This document shows positions 8,072-17,597 of a DNA stretch of 28,224 nucleotides, one piece after another (position 1 is the stretch's first letter; each line of letters begins with the position of its first letter). The DNA is from Crocinitomicaceae bacterium. GTDB lineage: Bacteria > Bacteroidota > Bacteroidia > Flavobacteriales_D > Sanyastnellaceae. The stretch is taken from contig JADLBA010000174.1 in NCBI GenBank assembly GCA_020848015.1, forward strand, positions 1 through 28,224, given 5' to 3'. The position numbers were made by a program, and so were the translations under genes. The notes under the pieces are model-generated. The model was not told where the DNA came from. It searched no databases and saw nothing but the letters and a program-made list of their open reading frames with translations.

Positions 8072-9166
8072 TCATGGGGCAATCATTGTCAGCACTTGCT
8101 GAGACCAGGTTTCAGGCGTAAGTTGCATCGCGAGTTCATGACTCGTGCGCCCCATAGCTTCCAGTTCATCACGACTTTTTGCAGCCAAAATTGTCAGCGC
8201 ATTTTTCAACTCTTCCCGGTTACCTGCTTTAAATGTGATTCCATTGATATTTTTTTTTAGGAAAAAGGTTCTTGCACCAACACTATCAGATAATATCAGC
8301 GGAAATCCGGCGGCAGCAAATTCGTGAACCACCACTCCCCAAGGCTCGAAAAGGCTTGGCAAAATAAATAATTCACCATCAGCAATCAGCTGAATAAGAT
8401 CTGCCGGTTGCACAAATCCATGATGTATAATTGACGGGTGTTTTATTCTTTCTTCCCATTGATCACCTGTTCCTACTGCATGCAGTTCCCATTCTATTAG
8501 CGGTCCATCCGCAAGTTCAGAAAAAACGGCAAAGAGATCATTGAACGCCTTTTGTGCAATATATCGCCCCGCGTACCACATCTTCCTTTTAACGGGAGAA
8601 GTGACTTGGTTCTTCCTGTCATAGAAAATTTTTCCATACAGGCTCACGTCGCCCGCATAAATTCCTTCGCGTATCTTTTCTTTCGGGAAGCCCATACGAC
8701 GGGCAAAAAGAAATTGCTCCGTACCCGCCACAAAGGCATAATCAAACAAGGGCCGGATTGTAAAACGCAGATACGCAGCCGCCAGGAAATCGCGGATAGA
8801 TCCTTTCCACTGCTTATCGAATGCGACTACCGCAGGCAAAGTTCTTTTCCCTTTTACAACCCTGATATATCCTTTGTCAATCCATCCACCGCATAAAATG
8901 AGTGAGTAGGAATTTTTTCGGGAAAGATTGAAAAGATCGTCATCGCTCATTTTACTTCTGTCGTAAAGCGTGACAGCACCGTTGAATACGAACTTGAATG
9001 GGGCTTCAGGGTTTACCGGATAAGCCACCACATCAATAGAAAAATGATGCTGCAATGAAAGGTGATCAATGCACGAAACAATGTAGCCCGCCAGCTCACG
9101 ATACAGGATGAGTATTCTTTTTTTTTCGTTCGATATACAGTGATCCCCACGAGAAAGGTCTTCCAT
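8072..9166 (-). CDS. glycosyltransferase family 4-like
   Basis: A 364-residue GT-B protein. After a 14-residue polar leader comes KRILILYRELAGYIVSC. The C-terminal half contains MWYAGRYIAQKAFNDLF (donor-domain entry, about 196-212) and LPSLFEPWGVVVHEFAAAG with Glu274 and Glu282 at the E-x7-E spacing of retaining GT4 enzymes. The N-terminal domain is divergent, with GGWIDKGY in place of the usual motifs. It lies 14 nt downstream of the Wzy-like gene. It probably adds one sugar of the repeat unit at the cytoplasmic face; the specificity is unknown. Confidence 0.87.
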   Translation of the reverse strand: MEDLSRGDHCISNEKKRILILYRELAGYIVSCIDHLSLQHHFSIDVVAYPVNPEAPFKFVFNGAVTLYDRSKMSDDDLFNLSRKNSYSLILCGGWIDKGYIRVVKGKRTLPAVVAFDKQWKGSIRDFLAAAYLRFTIRPLFDYAFVAGTEQFLFARRMGFPKEKIREGIYAGDVSLYGKIFYDRKNQVTSPVKRKMWYAGRYIAQKAFNDLFAVFSELADGPLIEWELHAVGTGDQWEERIKHPSIIHHGFVQPADLIQLIADGELFILPSLFEPWGVVVHEFAAAGFPLILSDSVGARTFFLKKNINGITFKAGNREELKNALTILAAKSRDELEAMGRTSHELAMQLTPETWSQQVLTMIAP

Positions 9167-9180
9167 TCTTTAATATATAC

Positions 9181-10479
9181 TCAGGTAATTTGTGCCGGAA
9201 CAGGGGTACTTTGAGTGTTTTTACCAATATTCCAGTCACTGCCATCGAGAGAATAATTATTCCAGTTGGCTCGTGCGATATAGTAATACATCCAGAGAAA
9301 AAAGGGGAACCCATTGATGAAATAATGTCCCTGTCTAAGCAGGAAGAGCAGAAACATCAATACAATAGCGTTTGACATTACCCATGCTTCCCGTTCATGT
9401 GCCCTTTGTTTAAATACCCAGCAGCGAAAAAGCAGATTTAAAATAACAAACAGACCATAGATTCCTGTTTCCGAAGTTAGCCTGAGCAGCATGGAGTTTG
9501 CGTCCATTTTATTGAATTCGATGTTAACGGCATTTTCGAGTTTGGTGAGTGAGTAAATATCGAACGCTGCCGGGTGGGAGCCTAAGCCCGTGCCGAAAAA
9601 GGGATGTGCTTTGATATTCTCCAGAGCAACATGGTAGTTGTTATAAAGTACAAAACTGCTGCCGTGAATATCGTAGCTCTTATAGTTGCCAGTAGAAAAA
9701 ATTTCGAAAGTTCCGTCCCAGCGATCCGTGAACTCGGGAACGTTATTATAAGAGTAGGTAAAGGTAAAACTGAGCAACGGAATAAACACCAGAGAGTATC
9801 GCAAAAATCCGAGATTGATGAGTAGCAGGATAATGGTGATGAAGATACCAAGAATTCCCACACTTGAAAAAGTAAGCAGATAGGTAGCAGCGATAATAAT
9901 ACTCTGTCTTTGTGTAATGAACAGCGGGTTCTTCCCACTCAGATTATAGATACTCACAAAAAAGGCAGGGGCAACGACAGCGGCAAAATAGGCAGGCTCT
10001 GAGAAAATAGAATTTATCCTTATGCCAAGCCCTCCTTGCGTCACGCTCCATTTATTGAAAACCCACGTGAAATTATATCCGGGACCAAATCCGACAGTAT
10101 AACTGGCCAACTGGAACAACCCTATTATCGAAACAATGACACACCCCAGCATATAATAGCGAAACAGCAACCGGAGATTAAAATCAAACAACTGAATAAC
10201 GTAGTGGTAAAAAAGTACGGAGGAAAAAAAGCCAATGAACACTTTAAAAAACTGGTTATAGGTATTGAATCCTATAGCACAATAAACCAGTCCGGAAATG
10301 AATAGTGGGAGAAATAGCAGCACATGATATTTTGGCACACCGTACCTCATAAAGAAAAATGGGAACAACAACAGAAAAGCAAGGTAGCTGATATACGCCT
10401 CAAAGGGTTCCTTAAAAAATATATAGGAACTCACAAAAATTGAAGAATAAATAAGCAGAACTATAAAACTTCTATTCAT
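9181..10479 (-). CDS. O-antigen polymerase / ligase family membrane protein (Wzy-like)
   Basis: A 432-residue polytopic membrane protein with about ten hydrophobic helices and a large soluble loop between about 240 and 330. RINSIFSEPAYFA at 154-166 and HPFFGTGLGSHP at 292-303 are characteristic of the Wzy_C/O-antigen ligase superfamily: an Arg in an early periplasmic loop and a G-x-G stretch in a later one. It would join undecaprenyl-linked repeat units in the periplasm, or transfer glycan to an acceptor. Wzy and WaaL cannot be separated by sequence reading; its central position among glycosyltransferases favours a polymerase. Confidence 0.85.
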   Translation of the reverse strand: MNRSFIVLLIYSSIFVSSYIFFKEPFEAYISYLAFLLLFPFFFMRYGVPKYHVLLFLPLFISGLVYCAIGFNTYNQFFKVFIGFFSSVLFYHYVIQLFDFNLRLLFRYYMLGCVIVSIIGLFQLASYTVGFGPGYNFTWVFNKWSVTQGGLGIRINSIFSEPAYFAAVVAPAFFVSIYNLSGKNPLFITQRQSIIIAATYLLTFSSVGILGIFITIILLLINLGFLRYSLVFIPLLSFTFTYSYNNVPEFTDRWDGTFEIFSTGNYKSYDIHGSSFVLYNNYHVALENIKAHPFFGTGLGSHPAAFDIYSLTKLENAVNIEFNKMDANSMLLRLTSETGIYGLFVILNLLFRCWVFKQRAHEREAWVMSNAIVLMFLLFLLRQGHYFINGFPFFLWMYYYIARANWNNYSLDGSDWNIGKNTQSTPVPAQIT

Positions 10480-10488
10480 CTGCCGGAT

Positions 10489-11703
10489 TTAAACATCGCT
10501 ACTGACTACCGTCGTCACCTTTTTTTTCAGTCTAATAAAAGGAGATTCAAAAAAGTAATAACTGAACGAAGATACAATAACAGTAAAAAGGAAGGAAATA
10601 ACGTAAACAGCAATATTCTGTAATGCAGAAAGATCCCTGTCAAGCTGAAAAAAGTAATCGAGTAGGTGTATCGTAAAACCAATTATCATTACATGGTACA
10701 TATAAAACCCATAAGAAATACGACCAAGAAAATCAAGCGGCCTGAATTCAATCCTGAAAAAAGTGTCAGGGTTAGAGGCAGCATTCAAAATGATGATCAG
10801 AAAACTGGTGCCATAGATGATATGAAGACCATCCTGCAATGCCATTGGCGCAAACATAATCAGCAAGGGAATAATTACAACGGAAGACACCTGTGCTACT
10901 GGATGATATACCCATTTCAGCCAATTTGTTCTATTCTCAAAAAGCAGCCAGGCTCCGATGCCTCCGAGCGACATACATTCGATCTTTGACATTGCAAGGA
11001 GTCTTTTGATTACCTGCAGCCATTCCGGAGAATAAAACCGCAGCGATAGGATCACTATCATTTTGAACAAAAGGAGGCCAAGAGTAAAAAGGATCACCGC
11101 CCTAACCGTTCGTTTCAGGAACTTAATGATTAATGGCCAGATGATGTAAAATTGCTCTTCGACACCAATTGACCATGACTGACCAATATTCGGAACTGCT
11201 GTGGTATAGAGCGCAAAAGCGAGATTTGGCAGGAACAATGCAAAAGCGATCATATTTCCAATAAAATGAGCCTTGAAATCCTTTTCCTGAACAATTACAT
11301 TGAACCACGGGATATTGGGTAGGATAAAAAAACCGAGAATAAAAATGAGATAATAGAGAGGCCAAATTCTCAGAATCCTTCTCCAGTAAAATTTCTTTAC
11401 TGCAATGGTTCCACTGGTTTTCTTTTCGGTCAGCAGCAGGTAGGTAATCAAAAAGCCACTCAATACAAAGAAAAATACAACACCCAGCGATCCGGAATTC
11501 GCTATCATTGGACTGAGCCAGCTCACCTCCTTCGCCCTGATCGACTCAAAAGCTGTTGATTGAATACGCTCTCCCATATCAACCCAATGGCTTCCGAATC
11601 CAGTGAATTTCTTCATCAGTTCGACATGAGTGAAGAAAACCGCCAGCGCCGCAAAAAATCTCAGACTATTCAGACCAGGAAAAAAAACTTTCGTGCTTTT
11701 CAT
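10489..11703 (-). CDS. acyltransferase 3 family protein (OafA-like O-acyltransferase)
   Basis: A 404-residue integral membrane acyltransferase with about ten helices. Family landmarks: LNSLRFFAALAVFFTHVELM near the start, with the conserved Arg and catalytic-type His26; a GVVFFFVLSGFLITYLLL helix; RRILRIWPLYYLIF; and IGVEEQFYIIWPLI. These match acyltransferase 3 proteins that put acetyl or other acyl groups on sugars of exported glycans. There is no extra C-terminal SGNH domain, which some OafA proteins have. It starts 27 nt after the upstream glycosyltransferase stops. It probably decorates the polymer made by this cluster. Confidence 0.92.
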   Translation of the reverse strand: MKSTKVFFPGLNSLRFFAALAVFFTHVELMKKFTGFGSHWVDMGERIQSTAFESIRAKEVSWLSPMIANSGSLGVVFFFVLSGFLITYLLLTEKKTSGTIAVKKFYWRRILRIWPLYYLIFILGFFILPNIPWFNVIVQEKDFKAHFIGNMIAFALFLPNLAFALYTTAVPNIGQSWSIGVEEQFYIIWPLIIKFLKRTVRAVILFTLGLLLFKMIVILSLRFYSPEWLQVIKRLLAMSKIECMSLGGIGAWLLFENRTNWLKWVYHPVAQVSSVVIIPLLIMFAPMALQDGLHIIYGTSFLIIILNAASNPDTFFRIEFRPLDFLGRISYGFYMYHVMIIGFTIHLLDYFFQLDRDLSALQNIAVYVISFLFTVIVSSFSYYFFESPFIRLKKKVTTVVSSDV

Positions 11704-11730
11704 CTTTGAGAAAAAACGGGCACAAGGTAA

Positions 11731-12882
11731 CTATGCTTTTCTAAACTTTAAGATGCTATTTTCAACCAGAATAGCGACAGACTCCCAGGTAAAAGACTCC
11801 TTAACTCTCGAAACAGAATGTCTGCGCAACTTCATCAGTTCGCTTGGTGCAATATCGCCAATCACTTTCAGTTGCTTGAGGAGCATATTCTTATCGCCTG
11901 CAGCGACTAACCATCCGTTTTCACTATCTACTATTTGGCTTACTGCGCCCACGTCTGTCGCAAGTATGGCAAGGCCGCGTGACATCCCTTCGAGTATTAC
12001 ATTCGGCATTCCCTCAGACCACGAGGGAACAACCAGTACCTGGCATTGATCAAGCACAGCGCGAATCAAATCTTTATCGTTCAGTGCTCCGTGATAGATG
12101 ATACGTTCTTTCTGAATTTTTTTTGACGGGGGAACTGGGCCGACAAAATGAAATGTTCCGGGAAGATCTGCTGCCTTCAGAATTTCCGATAACTCAACTA
12201 TTCCTTTTCTTCGCTCGTACCTGCCCACAAAAGCAAAGTTGATCGGTCCCCTTTGTTCAGGAACTTCATCAACAATCCACTCTGCTTCAATTCCAGTGGG
12301 TATTTCAATAATTTTTTTGGGGTCTGCACCAAGGCGCTGAATGATTCCGGTAATTTTTCCTCCATACGAAAAAACTACATCGGCTCTGAGTGTAATCCAC
12401 TTTACAGCCCCTCTTAAAAGAAGATGTTCCAGTAGCGACCGGAAATCAGCGGCTTTCTGAAACATTTCATACCCGTGAAACTTCACTCCTACAGGCGGTG
12501 TTTTCATTCCTTTTTCCCTCAGATGTAGCAGATGCCACCCAGCAAACCCTTTTGCATAGATAAAATCGAACGATGGGAGTTGTTCCCTTATCTTTCCATA
12601 CACTAACGTTGAATAGCGGTAAGACTCCTTCAGGTAATGCCCCGGCAACCATCCTGCTGCAGGAAAAGGAATACCAATTACATGAATGCGGTTATTTCCG
12701 GATTCACCGAGCGCCGCTTTTACTTCTTCTTCTGAGGGCACCGGTTTGCCGGCAGGAATGGTGTGGATAAGTGTGATTTCGTGATCTCGCCCCGCAAGAA
12801 ATTTTGCAAGGTAATAGGAGTGTTTCTGCATTCCTCCGATGACATAAGGATAGATACCATCGGTAAGTATCGCAATGTGCAT
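11731..12882 (-). CDS. glycosyltransferase family 4
   Basis: A 383-residue GT4 enzyme with a textbook layout. The N-terminal loop IAILTDGIYPYVIGGMQKHSYYLA marks the acceptor domain; GVKFHGYEMF lies at 132-141; the donor domain starts with FAFVGRYERRKGI (217-228); and VVPSWSEGMPNVILEGMSRG holds the E-x7-E pair Glu290 and Glu298. The catalytic frame looks complete. One base separates its ATG from the dehydrogenase stop codon, implying co-transcription. Linkage and sugar are unknown. Confidence 0.92.
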   Translation of the reverse strand: MHIAILTDGIYPYVIGGMQKHSYYLAKFLAGRDHEITLIHTIPAGKPVPSEEEVKAALGESGNNRIHVIGIPFPAAGWLPGHYLKESYRYSTLVYGKIREQLPSFDFIYAKGFAGWHLLHLREKGMKTPPVGVKFHGYEMFQKAADFRSLLEHLLLRGAVKWITLRADVVFSYGGKITGIIQRLGADPKKIIEIPTGIEAEWIVDEVPEQRGPINFAFVGRYERRKGIVELSEILKAADLPGTFHFVGPVPPSKKIQKERIIYHGALNDKDLIRAVLDQCQVLVVPSWSEGMPNVILEGMSRGLAILATDVGAVSQIVDSENGWLVAAGDKNMLLKQLKVIGDIAPSELMKLRRHSVSRVKESFTWESVAILVENSILKFRKA

Positions 12883-12883
12883 T

Positions 12884-14158
12884 TCAATAGAAGGTTTCCT
12901 GAGAATTTGCTATCGCGAATTTTTCCTGGTCAAAAAAATTGATAACAATAGCACCAGGTGATATCGCTCCGGTAAATTTTTTAAAGCCCTTTTTGCAGAC
13001 CAGCACAAGGTCTGCATCACCGAAAGTTTCCGCAGCGGAGGCGGCAATGTGCTTAATGATTCCCGGCTGCTCAATGCGAAGGCTGGAAACATTGATATCC
13101 TGATCGAAAACTTTCAAAGAAAAACCTTCAGACGATAATCTTTCCGCCAACAACAACATTGGGCTTTCCCTGACATCATCTGTACCACTTTTGAATGTGA
13201 GACCATAGAGAGCTATTCTCTTGCGCCCGTAATTTTTAACTTTTTCAAGCATTGAAGTAATATGGTCAGCATTGCTTTTCAGAATGCTGCCAAGTACAGG
13301 TAGTTCGATATTTTTCTCTCTTGCCAGATGATTGATTGCCCGCAGATCTTTCGGAAGACACGATCCGCCAAAAGGCAATCCGGGTCTAAGATATGTCTCC
13401 GAAATATTCAGGTGCTTATCCATCAGAAAGATCTTATTAGCGATTTCAGTGTCCACGTCGTAGGCAGATCCGAGTCGGTATGTTTCATTGACAAAAGAAA
13501 TTTTCATCGCATGAAATGCGTTGTCCACATACTTAATAAACTCTGCTGTGCGATAGTTTGTAAATACGATAGGAATATCAGGGCTGTATGAAAGAAGCTT
13601 TTCCAGATCGGCATTCTTTTCATCTGCTATACCGACCACTATACGTGAACAATGAAAAAAGTCCTTTACTGCCGATCCTTCTCTGAGGAATTCAGGTAAA
13701 AAGGCAACAGTTAACAGTGGAAATTTTTCTCCTAGAATAGACTCAAACTCAGGGAGTATAGAATTTTCAATAGTGCCCGGAGGGATGGTGCTTCTGAAAA
13801 CCACCGTATATTTCTTTCCCGATTTGCGGATATAGGAAGCAATCTCATGAGTGGTATTGATTGTATAGTCTAAATTCACCGTTCCGTCCGTCCGGCTCGG
13901 CGTTCCCACACAAACCAGTGCAATGTCTGTCGCTTCCAGTACCTCTTGGGCTTTAACGCTTGCATTAATCAATCCTTTCGACAAACCATCGGCCAGCATT
14001 TCATCAACCTGAGGCTCAAAAATCGGGCTCTTTCCCTGACGGATAAGCTCCACCTTCTGGCTCTTTACATCGCATCCATACACGTGGTGACCGAGCTTTG
14101 AAAAGCAGCCCATATTCACTACCCCAACATACCCAAGACCAAATATTGCAATTTTCAT
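12884..14158 (-). CDS. nucleotide-sugar 6-dehydrogenase (AlgD/Ugd family)
   Basis: A 424-residue NAD-dependent four-electron dehydrogenase that turns a nucleotide hexose into the uronic acid. The Rossmann start is IAIFGLGYVGVVNMGC (3-18). Other landmarks are LVCVGTPSRTDG (81-92), FRSTIPPGT (121-129), FLPEFLREGSA (153-163), AFHAMKISFVNE (214-225) and the catalytic FGGSCLPKDLRA with Cys267. Several of these (GKSPIFEP, SCLPKD with LGS-L-SN after it) recall GDP-mannose 6-dehydrogenase AlgD more than UDP-glucose dehydrogenase, but UDP-GlcNAc or UDP-glucose dehydrogenase activity cannot be excluded. With the WbpB/D/E-like trio upstream, it may supply the uronic acid precursor. Its ATG overlaps the stop of the upstream glycosyltransferase. 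Confidence 0.9.
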   Translation of the reverse strand: MKIAIFGLGYVGVVNMGCFSKLGHHVYGCDVKSQKVELIRQGKSPIFEPQVDEMLADGLSKGLINASVKAQEVLEATDIALVCVGTPSRTDGTVNLDYTINTTHEIASYIRKSGKKYTVVFRSTIPPGTIENSILPEFESILGEKFPLLTVAFLPEFLREGSAVKDFFHCSRIVVGIADEKNADLEKLLSYSPDIPIVFTNYRTAEFIKYVDNAFHAMKISFVNETYRLGSAYDVDTEIANKIFLMDKHLNISETYLRPGLPFGGSCLPKDLRAINHLAREKNIELPVLGSILKSNADHITSMLEKVKNYGRKRIALYGLTFKSGTDDVRESPMLLLAERLSSEGFSLKVFDQDINVSSLRIEQPGIIKHIAASAAETFGDADLVLVCKKGFKKFTGAISPGAIVINFFDQEKFAIANSQETFY

Positions 14159-15210
14159 TTATTCAAAACCTGATTGTAAACTTCCTGCGTTTTTCTGGCT
14201 ATCTCAGACCAGTCAAACGCGGCGGAACTCGCAAAGGTAGCCTCTTTTACTCTTTTGCGGGCATCCGCGTTCAAATTCACAAAATTTTCCAAGTATGTAA
14301 TGGCCTCTTCAAGGCTATTCTTTTTATAGAGCGTAACAGCAGGTGCTCCGATATGAAAGGAAGAATTGAAAACGTCGGTCATCACCACCGGACAGCCCAT
14401 AGCAAGGCTTTCGATCACAGCATTGTTACCCGAGGCCGCAGTTACCGGCAAAAAATGAACAGCAGAGGTGTAAAGAATCTTTTTGAGTTCCTCACTGCTT
14501 GCATCTTTGATCCATTTTACGTTCTGTCTTTGATTTATTTTTTCTAGCAAGTTACCTTCCAAGCGCCGGTTGATGATTACAAACTCCCAACCCGTCATAA
14601 GGTCAGCACAGCGATCTATTACGCGAAAGTAGAAATCCCAATCGCGTAGCCAGTGGCCAACGGTAACCACTCTGCAAGGAACCATCGGTTCCGATGATTT
14701 TTTGAGAGAATCAAATGTTTCACGAAAACCGGACAGATGAACTCCCAGCGGGATGATATGAATTTTTTCAGATGGCATCACCCTGCTCAGTACCTTCTTT
14801 TGACCGGCTTCAGTTACAATGGCTGCTGCCAGTTTGCCAAAGCGGTTTTTGCTTAATCTATGAGTGATCTTGCCCATCCTGCCCTTCATATCGCCGGAAG
14901 CGATTTCTCTTTCAAGTGACTCTGCCGGCTGATGAAAGGTCGCTACAATCGGAATATCCGGATAAAGAAGGGGGCTGAAACGCAGGTAATCCTCTGCATA
15001 CATAATGTGTATGAGATCGGCTTCTTTCCTGTGTTTCCATATATCCCATTCGAAAATCCACTGGTACTTTGATCGTAGCCCTGTAGTATGAATTCCTTTT
15101 CTCTCATTTACGCCGAGTACAAAAGCAGGTTGGATGAATTGCAAAATCTGCTTATAGCCTGAATGTTCGCCGTGGTGGCTGAAGTCGGTCAGCAGTACTA
15201 ATACATTCAT
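14155..15210 (-). CDS. glycosyltransferase, GT-B fold (GT4-like)
   Basis: A 351-residue protein starting MNVLVLLTDFSHHGEHSGYKQI, a typical GT4 acceptor-side loop. It has PIVATFHQPAES at about 87-98, PSEKIHIIPLGVHL at 146-159 and, near the C-terminus, SGNNAVIESLAMGCPVVMTD. In this last motif only the second Glu of the E-x7-E pair (Glu267) is present; the first position is Ala259. Some active GT4 members show this variation, so activity is likely but not assured. It overlaps the dehydrogenase gene by four bases (ATGA). Confidence 0.85.
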   Translation of the reverse strand: MNVLVLLTDFSHHGEHSGYKQILQFIQPAFVLGVNERKGIHTTGLRSKYQWIFEWDIWKHRKEADLIHIMYAEDYLRFSPLLYPDIPIVATFHQPAESLEREIASGDMKGRMGKITHRLSKNRFGKLAAAIVTEAGQKKVLSRVMPSEKIHIIPLGVHLSGFRETFDSLKKSSEPMVPCRVVTVGHWLRDWDFYFRVIDRCADLMTGWEFVIINRRLEGNLLEKINQRQNVKWIKDASSEELKKILYTSAVHFLPVTAASGNNAVIESLAMGCPVVMTDVFNSSFHIGAPAVTLYKKNSLEEAITYLENFVNLNADARKRVKEATFASSAAFDWSEIARKTQEVYNQVLNK

Positions 15211-15259
15211 TTATTCAGCATAATAGTTCAGTCTGCCAGAAGGGCAAGAAGAAAAAAAA

Positions 15260-16516
15260 TCATTTAAAAAAACGCTCCAATTGATCGGTAATATATGGGA
15301 GAGAGTATCTGGATATGAACTCTTCAGACAGATTAATGGACGATGGGCACTTCATCAGAGATTCAAGCAAAGGGGTAAGGTCTTTCTCATAATCCGTTAC
15401 TACCGTTCCCAGTTTATACTCGCGAATAAACTCTGCTACTGCTCCTTGCTCACCTATATGCACGAAGGGTTTGCCAAAACACAGGTACTCCTGAAACTTC
15501 GTTGTGCGAAAATTCTTGTTGTGTTTAGCGAGAAAAAGAAGACAAATTTTCGCTCTTCTCAGTTCATAAAAAATATTTTTACCAATTGGCTTCGACCATT
15601 GAACTACTTCGTTGTTTTTCCATCCATAAACACTTGGACTGCTCGGCGCAAATATTTTCACTTCAAGTTTTCTATACAGTTCAGGGTGAGTATTCTTCAG
15701 ACCTTCGAGGTATTGCCAAAAATACTTCAGATGGTCTTCAAGGCCAAGATAAATCTCCCCGCCATAGACCATAGTAATTTTTTCGTTTTCGACGGGTGCT
15801 CTTTCTTTCACATCTGCGGGGTCAAAAAAATGACTCAGGGTTAAAAAATTCGCACTGGAATTTTTTCCACCAGACACGCCGTTTCGGACATCTTCCATCA
15901 AATGTTCATAAGGAAATGTCACTGTATCAGCCATTGACAATACAAAGCGCTCTTTTTCTGTCTCTACTAACCTCCTTTTAGAACTGAGTTGCGGCATCCC
16001 CATATTTACCGCACCGAGCCAAGGATCCCTGTAATCGGCGATTAGATTAATCTCCGGATTCAACTGTTTCAATCGCGATGCATATACTAACAAGTTGAAC
16101 GGAGCGCCGGTGGCAATCACATTTTTGATGTTATGAGACGAAATGATCTCTCTTGCCTTTGCCTGAAAAACATCTTCCCATCCGATCGCAATATCATAAA
16201 TCGTCCCTTTTTCCTGCCTCCTGAGTTTCCATTTGTATATTCGATAGGTGAGTTTCTCCCAAACCGAAGACCCCGGATGGGATATTACCTGCGGATATTT
16301 TCTCGGAAGAGAATGTACCTCAATGTTTGCATGAATTGTATCATCAGTCCAAGGCGATGGAATGTTTCCATCAATCGGCTCAGACTTGATCACATAAACC
16401 TTATATCCTCTTTCTGCTAATTCTTTTGCAAATTTTGCCCAGCGTCTGCCTCCTATTCCTTGGTTAGGTGGAAAATCGTAACAGATAAGTAGTATGTTCT
16501 TATGAGAAGAATTCAT
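15260..16516 (-). CDS. glycosyltransferase (GT4-like, divergent C-terminus)
   Basis: A 418-residue GT-B protein. The first domain has ILLICYDFPPNQGIGGRRWAKFAKEL, a strong GT4 N-terminal signature, followed by LIADYRDPWLG at about 159-169, a motif seen in this subgroup. The donor domain has TTKFQEYLCFGKPFVHIGEQG near the C-terminus in place of the standard E-x7-E segment. Its first codons overlap the aminotransferase gene by 17 bases in another frame, so the two are probably co-translated. A 49-nt gap leads to the next glycosyltransferase. The sugar added is unknown. Confidence 0.85.
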   Translation of the reverse strand: MNSSHKNILLICYDFPPNQGIGGRRWAKFAKELAERGYKVYVIKSEPIDGNIPSPWTDDTIHANIEVHSLPRKYPQVISHPGSSVWEKLTYRIYKWKLRRQEKGTIYDIAIGWEDVFQAKAREIISSHNIKNVIATGAPFNLLVYASRLKQLNPEINLIADYRDPWLGAVNMGMPQLSSKRRLVETEKERFVLSMADTVTFPYEHLMEDVRNGVSGGKNSSANFLTLSHFFDPADVKERAPVENEKITMVYGGEIYLGLEDHLKYFWQYLEGLKNTHPELYRKLEVKIFAPSSPSVYGWKNNEVVQWSKPIGKNIFYELRRAKICLLFLAKHNKNFRTTKFQEYLCFGKPFVHIGEQGAVAEFIREYKLGTVVTDYEKDLTPLLESLMKCPSSINLSEEFISRYSLPYITDQLERFFK

Positions 16517-17597
16517 TTACGTGTTCCGCGACGAAATTAATCTGTTTATCGGTCATTTCGGGATACATCGGAAGTGAAACTATTTCAGCCGACGCTTTTG
16601 CAGCAACAGGAAAGTCAGCGGGCATAAAGCGTTGGCCAGCATAACAAGGGAGCAGTGGCAATGGTGTTGGATAGTGAATCGCGGTTTCAATGCCCTTTTC
16701 GGAACAATACCTCATAAACGCGCTGCGGTCGGGGACGCGAATGACATAAAGATGGAATACATGTCTTGCATTTTCTCTGACGATCGGTTTCACTACTTTT
16801 CCAGAAACAATCTGCTTGTTATATTTTTCTGCAATAAGTATCCGCTGGTTTGTCCAGTCATCAAGATGTGGAAGTTTGGCAGAAAGAATTGCCGCCTGGA
16901 TGCCATCCATCCGGGAATTTCTCCCTTCCATAATATGGTTGTGCTTTCCCTCCTGCCCGTGATTGGCAATTGCCCTTGAAAGCCGGGCAATATCGTCATC
17001 ATTCGTCATCATAGCACCGGCATCTCCATAAGCTCCCAGATTTTTCCCTGGATAAAAACTGAACGAAGCACAATGCCCGAAAGTGCCCGTACGCTTTCCC
17101 CCAAGTTCTGCGCCATGTGACTGGGCACAATCTTCCAGCACCTTCAGCCCGTGATTACCGGCAATTTCCATCAGCACAGACATATCCGAAGGATTGCCAT
17201 AGAGATGAACAGGAATTATACATTTGGTATTTGTAGTAATATTTTTTTCTGCCTGTACGGGGTCAATCAACAGGTGTTCATTTACATCTGCGAAAACTGG
17301 CTTCGCACCAACGGAAGAAACTGCTTCTGCGGTGCTAATCCATGAAATGGCAGGTACAATCACCTCATCTCCCGAGCCAATGTTCATTGCTTTCAGCAGT
17401 ATTTCGAGGCTGTCAGTTCCATTAGCACAGGAAATGCAATGTTTCATTCCGTTATAGGCACTGAATTCATCTTCGAATTTTTTTGCATAAGAACCGCTGA
17501 TGAAAGCAGTATCAGCAATCACATCGGCAATGGCACGGTCAATTTCCGGTTGAATACTGAGGTATTGTGCTTTCAGATCAACGAATGGTACTTTCAT
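16500..17597 (-). CDS. DegT/DnrJ/EryC1/StrS aminotransferase (WbpE-like)
   Basis: A 365-residue PLP-dependent sugar aminotransferase that puts an amino group on a nucleotide-linked keto sugar. Landmarks: MKVPFVDLKAQY at the start, ANGTDSL (58-64), LEDCAQSHGA (154-163) with Asp156 for the pyridine nitrogen, and the Schiff-base lysine in SFYPGKNLGAYGDAGAM (Lys185). RNSRMDGIQAAIL (226-238) is also typical. It sits directly after the acyltransferase and Gfo/Idh genes, so the likely reaction is C3 amination between WbpB-like oxidation and WbpD-like acetylation. A 3-amino-3-deoxy sugar of the FdtB/QdtB type is the main alternative. Confidence 0.92.
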   Translation of the reverse strand: MKVPFVDLKAQYLSIQPEIDRAIADVIADTAFISGSYAKKFEDEFSAYNGMKHCISCANGTDSLEILLKAMNIGSGDEVIVPAISWISTAEAVSSVGAKPVFADVNEHLLIDPVQAEKNITTNTKCIIPVHLYGNPSDMSVLMEIAGNHGLKVLEDCAQSHGAELGGKRTGTFGHCASFSFYPGKNLGAYGDAGAMMTNDDDIARLSRAIANHGQEGKHNHIMEGRNSRMDGIQAAILSAKLPHLDDWTNQRILIAEKYNKQIVSGKVVKPIVRENARHVFHLYVIRVPDRSAFMRYCSEKGIETAIHYPTPLPLLPCYAGQRFMPADFPVAAKASAEIVSLPMYPEMTDKQINFVAEHVNEFFS

